From positions 24,030,001 through 24,094,000 of the forward strand of contig CM064428.1 in assembly GCA_032690845.1 (NCBI GenBank): a stretch of DNA of 64,000 bases. Direction: 5' to 3'. Of this stretch, positions 33,189 through 44,599 are shown in pieces (position 1 is the first letter of the stretch; each line of letters opens with the position of its first letter). Both the position numbers and the translations under genes were made by a program. Below the pieces are notes generated by a model. That model searched no databases. It saw only the letters and a program-made list of their open reading frames with translations, and had not been told where the DNA came from. This DNA comes from Eleusine coracana subsp. coracana (Eukaryota; Streptophyta; Magnoliopsida; Poales; Poaceae).

Positions 33189-34067
33189 TGGCGATACTCA
33201 AAGATAGACAAAATCATCCTTGTCAAAAATAATGGCCTATGTTGTTGGTTTGCATATTTTTCTTGATGACATTTAGTAGCCTTGAGATTTGCTTGAATGG
33301 TTCGAACCTTTTCTTCGGCATTCCTGACAAGGTCAGGACCAAAGGTTACTCTTTCTCCAGACCAGTTTAACAGTGTTCTACAACTCCGACCGTAGAGTGC
33401 TTCAAAAGGAGACATTTTCACACTCTCTTGGTAACTGTTGTTGTATGAGAATTTCTCATACAGTAAGTACTCATCCCAGTTACCACCATGTGTTAGGACA
33501 CATGCTCTAAGCATATCTTCCAAGATTTGGTTGACACGCTTAGTTTGTCTATCGGTAGCGGCATGATAAGTAGAACTTTGAATCAACTTGGTACCCAGAG
33601 ATGCGTGCAGCTGTCCTAGAAACGAGCGACAAACTGCGAGCCACAATCTGTAACAATGGTCTTGGGCACTCCATGGAGACACAGAATTCTTGCTATGTAC
33701 AGTTCTGCATACTACCATACACTGTATCTAGTATTGACTGGTAGGAAATGAGCAGATGTTGTGAGTCTGTCCACAATCACCCAGATTGAATCATGATTTC
33801 AAGAAGTGAGTGGGAGGCCAACAATGAAATCCATGTTGATGTCTTTCCACTTCCATGCGGGAATAGTCAATGGTTGAAGAAGTCCAGCTTGCTTCAAATG
33901 GTCAGCCTTAACTCTTTGACAAGTGTCACATTCCATGACATACTGAGCAACTTCTCGCTTCATTCTAGTCCACCAGAAATTCTTCTTCAGATCCTGGTAC
34001 ATCTTGTTACTTCCAGGATGAATAGAGTACTTAGAGTGATGTGCTTTATCCAAGATTTTTTTGGTGA
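33185..34067 (-). pseudogene. Chromovirus integrase (zinc-binding and core), disrupted
   Basis: The zinc-binding region is intact (His pair in HHSKYSIHPG, Cys pair CDTC). The core shows MDFIVGLP with the first catalytic Asp and VTDCGSQF with the second. In the third motif, where gypsy integrases have GQTERVN, this copy reads RQTKRVN, so the catalytic Glu is Lys. TGA follows GLPLTS (near 33798) and TAG follows YSVW (near 33721). The role of the family is insertion of retroelement cDNA. Overlapping frames at 34046-34067 show a frameshift from the upstream RNase H. Confidence 0.85.
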
Positions 34068-35824
34068 AGCTCGAAATCTTTTGGTACTACTAGACGGTTA
34101 TTAAACCACAGAATACCATCAGAATCTTGTGTGAAGCATTTTGCCTTGCCACTCCTAATATTCTCCCGAATGTACTTCATTCCAATGTCCCATTTTTGTG
34201 CAGCAATGACTTCGTCACGAATGGTGGAATGAATACTGAGATTGCTGATCACTAGGGCAGGCAATACATGTAGGTTAGGTTTTGTGATGCTAGTTGCAAC
34301 ACTGCGGTCTAGCACCAGATTATTGCAGTGGACCTTCCGACTCAGTGCGTCGGTGACCACATTAGCCTTACCTGGGTGGTAATGAATCTCTAGATTATAA
34401 TCCTTGATTAATTCTAGCCATCGGCGTTGTCTCAGGTTCAGATCAGTTTGGGTAAAGTTGTACTTCAAGCTCTTGTGATCTGTGTATATGTGCACTAAAT
34501 TCCCGAGCAAATAATGCCTGCAAATTTTTAGTGCAAGTACAACTGCAGCTAGTTCCAAATCATGAGTTGGATAATGCTCTTTATGCTTTCTTAGCAGTCG
34601 AGATGCATAGGCAATGACACAACCATCCTGCATAAGCACACATCCAAGTCCTATCCCTGATGCATCACAATATACGCCAAACGACATGGTGATGTCTGGC
34701 TGAGCCAATACTGGGGTAGTAGTCAACAATGTCTTCAATTTCTGAAATGCTTCTTCACAGTCATTGCTCCAATCAAACTTCTTATCCTTTTTCAGGAGTT
34801 CAGTGATGGGTTTGGTCAACTGAGAAAAATTAGGAATGAACCTCCAACAGTATCCAGCTAGTTCGAGGAAACTACGAACTTGATGGACAGTTTTCGGTGC
34901 CTTCCAATCTAGCACATCTTGAACTTTGCTTGGGGCTACAGAGATGCCTTCGGCGGATACTACGTGACCAAGGAATGGCACACAGTCCAACCAAAACTCA
35001 CACTTGCTGAATTTTGCATATAGCTTGTGATCCCGTAGACGCTGAAGAACAATACGAAGATGTTCGGCATGTTCTTCCTTGGACTTCGAATAGATAAGAA
35101 TGTCATCAATGAATACCACCACGAATTTGCCCAACTCAGGCATGAAAACTGAATTCATGAGATACATGAAATAGGCAGGGGCATTTGTCAATCCGAATGA
35201 CATCACTAGATACTCAAATAATCCGTATCTCGTAGAGAAATCGGTCTTCGGAATATCCTCTGCTCTTATTTTGATTTGATGATAACCTGACCAAAGGTCA
35301 ATTTTTGAAAAGACCTTGGCGCCAACTAATTGATCAAAGAGAATGTCAATACGGGGCAATGGGTATTTATTCTTGATCGTGACTTCATTGAGAGGCCGAT
35401 AATCAACGACAAGGCGCAGAGACTTGTCCTTCTTCTTCACAAAAATAGTAGGACAGCCCCAAGGTGAAGTACTTGGGCGGATAAATCCCTTCTCCAGCAA
35501 CTCATTCAATTGCTTCTTCAATTCAGCTAGCTCATTTGGAGCCATCTTATACGATCAACGAGATACTGGAGAAGTTCCTAGCTGAAGCTCAATCTTGAAT
35601 TCCACTTCACGGTCAGGTGGGAGACCAGAAATATCTTCAGAGAATATATCAGGATACTCACAGACAATAGGAATATTCTCAAGTGATAGTCCTTCCAATT
35701 GATAGACAACCAGATTTCTCGGGGAGGTGATACTAAGAGAAAGTGTGTCTGGGCCATGCAAGGGAGAGTTCAAATGAACCACACGGGGCTCAACATCCAA
35801 TATGGCTCTATGGTTTTCATCCAC
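34046..35824 (-). pseudogene. Chromovirus reverse transcriptase and RNase H (pol), one in-frame stop
   Basis: This is the best-preserved gene in the window: about 590 codons broken only by TGA at 35557-35555, just before the conserved YKMAPNELAELK segment (apparently an Arg codon changed by C-to-T). RT follows (KKKDKSLRLVVDYRPLNE; palm motif FIDDILIYS with the two catalytic Asp at about 35110), then the connection, then RNase H (YCDASGIGLG, ELAAVVLALK, YTDHKSLKY, HPGKANVVTDALSR). RT and RNase H convert the element RNA to DNA in the cytoplasmic particle. The frame ends at 34046, where a frameshift leads to integrase. Confidence 0.93.
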
Positions 35825-36163
35825 AACATGCCCATAATTAGATCAATTTCTTGATTATGGAGCATGATAAAATCGGTGGGGTAGATTTCTGGTTGATTTC
35901 TAGTGGAGCTTTGCACACTATTTCATTAGCTAGAATTTGTCCAGCTGGAGAACGGATAGTAAAGCACTGATTTATAGTGGTGGTGTGGAGATTATTTTTT
36001 GCATACAAGTTCTGCTAATAAAATTATAGGGGGCAGCAGAATCAAAAAGAGTGAGAACAGCCTGGCGGTAAAGTGAGAGCATACCGGTCAGCATGGTGTC
36101 ACCCTGAGGAATATCTTCAGCGCTGGTGTAGTTCACTTGGGCACCACGAGACAGTGCATTCAC
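35825..36163 (-). pseudogene. Chromovirus aspartic protease region, degraded
   Basis: The frame after the Gag knuckle reads EDIPQGDTMLTGML, then LTLFDSAAPYNFIS. The protease active-site triplet D-S/T-G is here D-S-A, so the glycine is lost. A frame break near 35972 and another before 35824 separate it from RT. The family's protease cleaves Gag-Pol in the virus-like particle. Confidence 0.75.
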
Positions 36164-37254
36164 ATTCTTGTTCTGCGGAGGGCGCTGATTGTTGTTGTTG
36201 TTGTTGTTGCACCTGGGTGGTGTACATTCCCTAGCAAAATGGCCGGTGCGACCACAGTTGTAGCACGGGTAGTTGCCTCCATGATTTGCAGGCTGTGGAG
36301 CACGTGCATTCTGACTTCCCTGCTGCTGGTAGGGTGCACGGTACTGAGGGTGCTGCTGCTGCTGGTGGTACGGTGCACGGGGTGGGAAGTGCTGCTACTG
36401 TGGCCTCGAGTGCTGAAACTGCTGCTATCGGGACGTCTGGTACCGCTGTCCAGACAGGGAGGTGTACACCAGGCGATGCTTCGCCTATGGGACAGCAGAG
36501 GCACTAGCAGGGGCCTTTCTCTTGCGCTCATCTTCCTTAACTTGGCACATGGCACCTTCTTGAACAATAGCAGCATTGACCAAGTCATTGTATGTGCCAG
36601 TCGTCTGCCAGGTCAGACGCTCCTTCAGTGCGGCATTCATGCCATGCAGGAAAGCATACCTCTTCTTATCCTCGGTGTTGACATACTCAGTGGCATACTG
36701 AGCAAGATGGTTGAACGCCTCAGAATACTGGAGGACATTCCTCCCTCCTTGTTTCAGGTCTATGAACTCCTGAAGCTTCCTCTGTATAAGGCCGGCTGGG
36801 ATGAAATGAGCTCGAAAAGCAGTCCGGAACTCATTCCACTCGACGCGGTGTCCATCGGGTAGTGAAGCGGCATAGTTCGCCCACGCGGCACCAGTAGGGC
36901 CCTGGAGTTGCTGAGCGGTGAATAGCACCTTCTGGTGCTCGGTGCAGTCCAACAAACCGAACTTGGACTCGATGTGGCGCAACCAGTGGCCGGCGTCCAA
37001 AGGCTCTCTGGCACGCTCGAAGGTCGGTGGGTGCGTACCCAGAAATTCTGAGTAGGTGCACTATCGGGGCTGGTTGTTGTTATGGTTGCCCCCATCCCAC
37101 CTAAGTTGGACATATTCTCCACCAAGCGGTAGATCATCGCGGAGTCGTTCTGCTGCCGGTTGATCACAGCAGCCAGTATCTCAGCCAGTGAGGGCGGATC
37201 ATTAGCTCCGTGATGAGAGCTCTCAGGATCATCCTAATTCCCAGTGGGCACCAT
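36164..37254 (-). pseudogene. Chromovirus gag with CCHC zinc knuckle, disrupted
   Basis: The likely start ATG is at 37254 (MVPTGN), followed at codon 7 by TAG. The retrotransposon-gag core is plain at about 37000-36520 (DAGHWLRHIESKFGLLDC; WNEFRTAFRAHFIPAG; KQGGRNVLQYSEAFNHLAQYA). A Gln/Tyr-rich linker follows, then an intact knuckle CYNCGRTGHFAREC (about 36272-36231) and a run of Asn from a GTT microsatellite (36191-36209). Further stops lie after QNF (near 37055) and after ASASAVP (near 36485). Gag forms the particle and binds RNA through the knuckle. Confidence 0.88.
36191..36209. repeat. Trinucleotide repeat (GTT)n in gag
   Basis: Six to seven GTT units encode a poly-Asn stretch after the zinc knuckle on the minus strand. 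Confidence 0.85.
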
Positions 37255-38527
37255 GCTGCAAGGATATTTATTTGATTGAGTCAAAATCCTTCCTTGAAGT
37301 AAACATGCATTTCATAGAAGGTGTTATGAAATGCAGGAACATAGTTTCAGTTTACATTTTCCAGCTTCAAGGGACAATAATACGGATACCGGCTCTAAAA
37401 CAGATTCTGTCTTGACTGCGCAGCAGTTAGGAAAATGAGTATTTTGTCCAGAAAACAAAAATTTTAGGACTGGTACTTGGCCCCAAGTTGCATTAGACTT
37501 TCATAGCTTTCCATATTGTATTTGTACTTCCAAAAATTCCAAGTAAAACTGGACTTATGATTTTTACAAGTTTAGGCTGACAGATTTTATTTCTGGATGA
37601 CAGAGGCCTAGTGTTTCGACTCTACTGGACAGAGGAAAAATTATTAGAGGTTGGGTACTATTGGAAATAAAAATAGACTTCCAAGGCTTTCCAGATTGGG
37701 TTCATACACCTCTAAATTCTAAGTAAAACTCCAGTTATGAATTTTGCAAGTTCAGTGATGTGTTAAAAATAGGAAGCTGACAGATTGTCGTTAACTTAAC
37801 AAATGGACTTAAGAGTTGAAAATTTTTATACTCAAAACTTGCAGATTTTTATTCAGAGGTGGGTGAGTAAGAAGAGAACAAAATTTTAGTTAAGTTATAA
37901 GGAATGCATGACACAAAATTTTCAATTTATTTATCTATCATTCCTCACAACACACACCTATATTGCCGGTACTTAGCAGCACGAAAATTTGGTGAAGACC
38001 CACAGTCATCATGTAAGTCAACTAAGTGTGGTACTAACAGCGTTGTTGTACCTGCAGAAAAACTCATTGCAGAAATAGTACATTAAATTAAAAAAAAACT
38101 ACAAAAATACGGGTAATACTACAACGGTTCATGGAACGAACCGCCTTGCAAATCACGGTCCTCGCAAGCGAACCAATGCTCATAAACCTACCATGATGAG
38201 CATTACTAAGAAAAAGTTGGTACTATTTATGGAAGAAACCGTCTCGTGAAACCATAGCCCTTGCGAATGAACTCTACGCTCCAACACTTGTCAAGGAGCC
38301 AAAATGAAAATTGTTGGCAACAATTCATGGAAGGAATCATCCCGCAAAGCCACAGTCCTTGCGAGCGAACTTCAAATGCAAAAAGAAAAATCAATGAAAA
38401 GCCATCTCAAGCATAACCCGTTAGCATTGTCACCAACCCTAATAACTACTAGGGGCAATACTAATGTATCCTCACACGTAACATCATAGTTTTTGAAAAT
38501 ACGTTTTAATTATTGTATTATCATAGA
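37255..38527 (-). other. 5' untranslated leader of the chromovirus
   Basis: About 1.27 kb between the primer site and gag. No frame of note. It contains three partly repeated blocks with AACCGCC/GAAACCG...CC(C/G)CAA and CTTGCGA(A/G)CGAAC words (38120-38370), spaced about 100 bp. These look like an internal tandem duplication of leader sequence. Confidence 0.6.
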
Positions 38528-38544
38528 CCATGGCTCTGATACCA
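38528..38544 (-). promoter_or_regulatory. Primer-binding site (initiator Met-tRNA), chromovirus
   Basis: Minus-strand TGGTATCAGAGCCATGG begins 2 bp after the 5' LTR boundary at 38547 and matches the complement of the plant initiator tRNA-Met 3' end. Confidence 0.9.
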
Positions 38545-38546
38545 GC

Positions 38547-41500
38547 TGAGTCGCCCCTTCCCGGAGGATCGAGGTCCCGAAGGTGCTGATAATGCAAACA
38601 CTTGATAATACAACAATGATCCAAATTTAAGTTTAATTATTACATCAAAGTGCAGTGGAAATACAAGTTCATGATGTTTTGAAAACAACAAAAGCAAAAT
38701 AACGATAAGAACTACAAGCTCAACGATACAACATAGTGATGATTCATGCCCGAGGAACCATCACTCTAGCAGCACACAACAGTAACTACGGTGGCAGGTC
38801 AGATTCCCAGTGGGCAGTCCAACCCTCAGGGACTTGCATGTCCCAAGGCAACATATCTACAGACAATTCTATCTCTTCAGTACCTGAAAACCATATAGGC
38901 ACAAAGCCTGAGTACTAATTACTCAGCAAGACTTACCCGTCAAATACCTAGACATGCAATGGCTCTAATAGGTGGCTTGTTTGAAAGGACTCGCACTAAG
39001 CAACCTATTAGTTCTATCAAGTTTTATTTTCTCAATTTAATTGGGTAGAGCAGAAATGTAACTTTAGTGAAGCATCATAAGGTAATAAAATAGTACATAA
39101 AGTAAGTACAACATAAGAGTAGTAATGATAATAGTTAACAATAATCAACATAATCCATTTCCAAAGTATCATGTGTAACTACGTAATTGGCGCGGTGACC
39201 AAGCAGTACTCATTACTACGAGGGACAACAATTGCAATTGATTTACACCAGCTAGGAAAAACCCGAATAACACGATGCATACGCACCAATTAAGGTCGTA
39301 TACGACAACCTTTCACAAGAAAAGCACCCACACCTTAGACCGGGTGTGGTCATGTCAAGTGGGCATGTCGTCCTGCCAGCAGTACTTCGCGGTATGGACC
39401 GCCCACTCTAGCAGCCGAGGGGTCATAAGACCAACACACCTTAATCATCCTTCATGTAAGTGACCTTTAACGCTACACCGGTTTACTAGTGCCCATGAAA
39501 CTAGCATGCATTCGGTACTATCTTGATCAAGGGTCCGACCACGGATGGGTCCTAGGGTGGGCAAGACAGGGCTACCATAGTCAACACCCATGTGTTGCTG
39601 CAAACCTACACATCCATAATCCCTGCCCGGCCATACATCAAAAGTAAACTTCTTTTATAAGTTCAAATTTAGTGATCAAGTCTATTTGTTAGTAATAATT
39701 TCTATCAGAACTATTAATTACTAAGCATAGTAGTTCAGTACCGAGCCTACCAAGTTCTATCAATAGCAACATAGGTCATTTGGGGTAACATGCAAGGTGA
39801 ATTCCAATCAACTCCTATGACCCAATGCAATAATTAAACATAGACACTAGTAGTATTGAAAAACTAGCATAACTTTAAAAAGGCAAATGTAAATCAGGGC
39901 TTGCCTAGATCCACGCTAGTGTTAGCAATTACAGAAAGGTCCTGCTCTCCGGACTCCGGGTCCTGCTGGTAGTCCGGCTCTTGCTCCTGAGTGTCGTTAC
40001 CTATTTATGAACAATGGTTAACGGTATTATAGTAACACTGTCATATGCAATGATATGATGAACATAATGCAATGTGAAGAGACATTTAATCTTATTAATA
40101 AGTTCTTGCGGACATATGCTTCGAAGAAGCAATTAGGGTTTTTATTATTTTACGTGTGTTTAACCAATTAAAAAGGGTTATCATAGTTTTATGAACAATT
40201 GAGCTATTAAATTAGTAAACATGTGCTACTGGACTTGAGTGATTTATGGTGAACAGAGACATATGTAAAGTTTAGTATTACCAAGTTTTAGCTTCTGGAT
40301 ATTAAGACTTTATTTACTAGCATTTATATAATATAAAGTACTAATTAATTAATAATGCATAATATAATGAATATTTTTCTTAACCAAAAATCTGGGTGAT
40401 ATATTATAATGAAACAACAGTGCATACCAAAAATCATGATTTAATTACGTACCTAGAATTTCAGGTGATTTAATCAATGTATGGATAGTAAAATAAATCA
40501 GCAAAAATATAATTACAGAGGCACTAGTTTATGATTTTATTAAAATAAAGTACTTTATGTTTAACCCAAAAAAATTTATTTGGGCCTTATTGGATTTATA
40601 TTCAATTTACTATGAATTTCCAAAGTTAACAACATTTTCTAGGATTTTTCTGGTTTATTCAGTGACACGTAGAGCCACGTCAGCAGCCACGTAGCAGCCA
40701 CGTAGGCGCCAACGAGGCTGCCAGTAGGTGCGACGGGGCGCGGCTGGAGGTCGCCAGAGGTCTCGCCTCTAGCCGCTGTGGGCGACGAGATCTCGCCGCC
40801 AGAGTGGAAAAACGATGTGCGCATCAAGGCGAGCACAAAGGAGGAGCTCGCGGGGTCGGAAACTCACCGGAGATGGCCGACATCGAGAGGCGGTGGAAAG
40901 CAGAACTCCGGCGGCATCATAATTAAGCTAGAAGGCAGCAAATCGAGCTCCGTCTTTGGCCATAGCTTCACGGTGACATGCAGAGGCTCGGCGTCGAGGA
41001 TGTCGTCGTGGACGTTGGCGGGAACAAAGGGTTCACCATGGAGGCGGCTCGGTTCTGCCGGCAGAGAGGGAGATGATCGGAGGAACTACAATTGCGTGCA
41101 AGAGGTCGATCAAATGCGGTGCAAGATGGGTCAGGGGGTAACGCAAAGATGGTTCGAACCTGCGAGAGCAAGAATCAGGCCGAGAGACTCGCTGGACTCG
41201 GGGAATTTGTTCGCGGCATCGGTGAAACTCGACCGGGAGCCATCCTCAGTTTTCCTCCAATTGACTCGAATTACTCGCGGACTGGCCGAGCGAAGATCAT
41301 GGGGAGTGGGCAGGGGGTTGTGCGGAGCGGTTGGTGCTCTGGCTCGGCAAGGGAGTGTAGAGCTGGCCAGGAAACGTGCTCAAGTTCGGCTCGGTTAATG
41401 GCAGAGCAGGGTGGGGAAGAAAATGGCAGAGGGAAGTCGGTTTTATAGGCGATTGCGCTAGAGACTTTGGTCGAAAACTGGGGGCAGATGCACGCGCGGT

Positions 41501-42254
41501 TTTGCTCATTGTTTTGGGCTGTCAGATGGTGGGGGAACGGTCGGGCACGCGGAGGCATTGCTGTGGCGGAGCAGAGGGCAGGCGGCAGCGAGGAAAAGTT
41601 GCTGCGCACGCGCTAGTGCGGTTGCAGCGGTGGGGAGGCAGGGCAGCGGCGCAGAAAGCAAAAGGGGGAGGTAGCGGAGCAGTGCACGGAGCAGGGGGGC
41701 AGCAAGGCAGCTGGGAATCACCAAGAAAGGCGGCACGCGTGCTGGCACTGACAATGGGAGGAAGAAGACAATGCCACTTTGCAGAAAGGTCCCCACTGAT
41801 TTAATTCTTCGCAAAGATGCCCTTGGTTCCAGTTATAATGGTTTAAAATACCTTCTTAAGTCCAAATCAATTGGGATTTTAGACATAGGTCCCTGGTGAT
41901 ATTTCCAAGGCTCTAGTGGGGTCCACTTTCAGAGGGATTTAATTTATTTTTGAAAATAAATTATTATGGTTAATGGTTTCTTGGCTTTAATTAATTAATG
42001 GTGTTAATTCTAAAAGGGTAAAATTCCAATATTTGCTCCAAAATTATTTTTTATATTTTCATAATAGTGGTGATTTCTTGGCATATGTTATATAGAAAAG
42101 TTTTATTTGCTTTACATTTTTGCTTGTAGGTTTTGACTCAACTTAAGAAATTTTCCAATTTTTCAAGTGGCTCTATTATTTTATGTTCTACTTGAGTTTC
42201 ACTTTCATGCTCAATCATGCTAGTGAATTTGAAGTTAGACACCTGGGTGTCACA
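38547..42254 (-). repeat. 5' LTR of the chromovirus
   Basis: It is 3,708 bp; on minus it starts TGTGACACCC. It pairs with 28986-32720. The GC-rich middle (40680-41780) lies just after the TATA box in the direction of transcription and is probably the transcribed R/U5 leader. Confidence 0.92.
41441..41448 (-). promoter_or_regulatory. TATA box of the chromovirus 5' LTR
   Basis: On the minus strand CCTATAAAACCGACTTCCC gives a good TATA box; the same site occurs in the 3' LTR at about 31887-31895. It would place transcription start near 41410. Confidence 0.6.
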
Positions 42255-42960
42255 TAGCACTTTGAAATTAAATCCTAACACAAGGCTAATGGGAAGAGGC
42301 ACCTCTCCCACCAGCCACACCTCTCCTTATATAGGCCTAGGAGTTGTCCTAAAGACCATCATACCCCTTACCTACGATACACTGCCACCTACCACCAAGG
42401 GCACAACCATCCTCCTTTTTCCTCATCACCCGAACGCCATCCAGCCCTTCATGACTTTGCTTTGCCTCGACGCAAGCTCCGCAATGGTGCCACGTGCACC
42501 TCTAATCGCTGCCACCGGTTTTGAGGTCCAAACCGGGAAACCGCCTTGCATGCTCCTCAAAGCGCGACTTCTTGATGTCGACGCGTGTCACCTTGTCCTG
42601 CGATCCTGACCACCGGCAAGTCTCTCCCGGTCCCTGTCCATCGGGGCTCCTTGTCACTTATACCGGCATCCCGCTCGCCTTGACTTGGTCGACACATCGT
42701 CTTCATTACCACCACGGTTTTGAGGCTCAACCGCGAAACCATTTGTGCTTCCCGCCTCTCCACGTGTACGGTGTGGATCACCCTTGAATTCACCCGGCAT
42801 CCCGATCGTCTGGCCCCAAGTCCCCTACTTGTGCCTGATCTTCTCACCGTTTACCGCCAAGTCGACTCCATTGACCTAAATATCATGAGACAAGCAAACA
42901 CATTTTCCATCTCCTGCAACTTCACCAATACTTTCGCCAACTCCGGTTAGTCAAAACCAT
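42255..42960 (-). repeat. 5' LTR of the copia element, outer part
   Basis: The sequence continues the copia LTR broken at 28985 across the chromovirus. It is C-rich on plus, with two related blocks around GGTTTTGAGG(T/C)(C/T)CAA (42517-42610 and 42714-42790). I could not fix the outer boundary; it lies somewhere between about 42960 and 43150. Confidence 0.55.
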
Positions 42961-43380
42961 GACATGCACAAACTCATGCAATCCCTAAATCCCGCATTTC
43001 AACTCAAATACCAAACTCAACCAATGTCAATTACTCATCACATATTGCAAACCATGACACATATCCACATGGTTTCTCAAAGCTTATACATTTTAGCAAT
43101 TTCCACAAATCTACCAGACCCAATTTTAAGATCATCATTAGTTTTATAAATTGGAGATGCTCTCGTGAATATAAACTATTTTAAAAAGTGTTACAAAAGA
43201 GCTTACTATCTTCTATTTCATAAATGTTAGATTTATAGGTAATATCCCATTAAATAAAATTTTCTAAAAGGCTCATTTATTTGATTACATGTGAGACATT
43301 GATTAGTCTGAATGCAACATGCATGTATGCATGTAGGCTCGTGGTATTTGACCATTGTGTGTATACAAGATATAAACAAC
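42961..43380. other. AT-rich, unrecognised
   Basis: No gene or clear repeat. It includes the undefined outer end of the copia LTR and older flanking DNA. Confidence 0.4.
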
Positions 43381-44023
43381 CAGGATCGACTCCATAGTTT
43401 GAGGGGCCCTAGGGCAAACTAGACATTAGGGACTCTAAAGCCATGTTTTTATATATAAGTTTTTACATATATTATATCAAATTGTCTCACAAAAAAATTT
43501 TAACCGAAAAAATAAACAATCACCAAAACATAAATCGAGTTAACATCATTTTAACAACATGTTCATTATTCTCAAGTGTTAAACAAAATATTATAAACTA
43601 TTTCTTTTTTAAAAAATAGTGATAATACCTAACTTACGCAGAACAACCCAAGAGAAACTAGGATATTTGCAGCAAGCAACTTCTATTAATGGGAAAAGAA
43701 AATCAAGTGAGCGTCATCACATCGGTGGACTAGGCTAAAACGCTGGACTGGGCTAGGAATATTGTTGAGAGAAATAGATAAAAAAACAAGCAAACACATC
43801 CAAACAAAACACCTGCATTATATTCTTGAACTAGCTAGCCATTGCCAACATTTTCTGGGCCTATTTACGTTGCTTGGACTGAGTTGCTTGGGCTGAACTG
43901 GTTAGATGTTTATTTGGGCCAAATATCATTGTATGCCTACTGATATATGCTGATTCTTGGGGCCCCTTCATGGGCCGGGCCCTAGGCCGTCGCTCTTATT
44001 GCCCCGACTCAAAGCCGGCACTA
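43381..44023. mobile_element. Possible degenerate hAT-type MITE
   Basis: The left end CAGGATCGACTCCATAGTTTG then GGGGCCCTAGGGC, and the right end read inversely TAGTGCCGGCTTTGAGTCGG then GGCCTAGGGCCC, look like diverged copies of one inverted terminal sequence related to the CAGNGCCGGCTCTGAG ends of some hAT families. The flanks (TATAAACA / TATACAAT) match only partly as an 8-bp duplication. Confidence 0.4.
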
Positions 44024-44411
44024 TATACAATTAAGCAACTAATTGCTTGAGTGGCATGTCTTTTGGTTTTTCACCTCTCATGAGCACATGAATAAATATT
44101 GAGAGGATGAGTCCCTTTGAGAACATACAACACAACAACTCCTTCTCTTCCGAATTAGAACCACAACAGTAGCTACAAGGTGATCATCATCATCCCAACT
44201 TCTGCGTGCACAAACGCATGTAGGGCTTTTGAAATCTCGACCCTCTCTCTTTCTTGCATCGGGATAGAAGGGTGATAAGGTTTTTGAGGAGCGTTCATAG
44301 CAACTTCTCGCTAGTGGTGGTGAACATCTACATCCTCTTCATCATATGAACGACTACATAAACAACTTCAAAATGTCTATCCCAAATGTTGATGGCGTGT
44401 TTGATGTGATC
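44024..44411. other. Non-coding, unrecognised
   Basis: No reading frame with a known motif and no clear repeat ends. Probably remnants of an older retroelement, because an LTR-like fragment follows directly. Confidence 0.35.
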
Positions 44412-44599
44412 CCTTTGTTGATGGCCTTTAAGTGTCAAATTTGACCATCAATACCCACATAAAAGTACTAAAATAAATAACCAACATAGTGGTACGAGCT
44501 TATTACTAAGGAATTTCACAAGTATTGGTGAATATTTGAGTGCATGTGAATTATCCATGCCTCAAAAAGAATTTCCATGTCATCAATCCAAGAAAATAT
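44412..44599 (+). repeat. LTR fragment related to the gypsy LTR at 26549
   Basis: TTGTTGATGGCC...TAAATAACCAACATAG and TTATTACTAAGGAATTTCACAAG run parallel to the first 190 bp of the LTR at 26549 with many substitutions. It is cut at 44599 by the copia LTR. Confidence 0.6.

Larger units (their letters stand above)
28986..42254 (-). mobile_element. Complete Ty3/gypsy chromovirus (Tekay/Del-like) LTR retrotransposon
   Basis: It is 13,269 bp with two LTRs (28986-32720 and 38547-42254) and a TAGC duplication (28982-28985 and 42255-42258; a fifth base differs). On the minus strand the order is 5' LTR, tRNA-Met primer site, gag with CCHC knuckle, protease, RT, RNase H, integrase, chromodomain-like tail, polypurine tract, 3' LTR. 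This is the chromovirus order, and 3.7-kb LTRs fit the Tekay/Del clade. The genes carry several stops and frameshifts and lost catalytic residues, so the copy is inactive. Confidence 0.93.

Noticed and set aside
36137..36862. A 241-codon plus-strand frame
   Set aside because: It is the mirror of the chromovirus gag gene, which has clear motifs on the minus strand.
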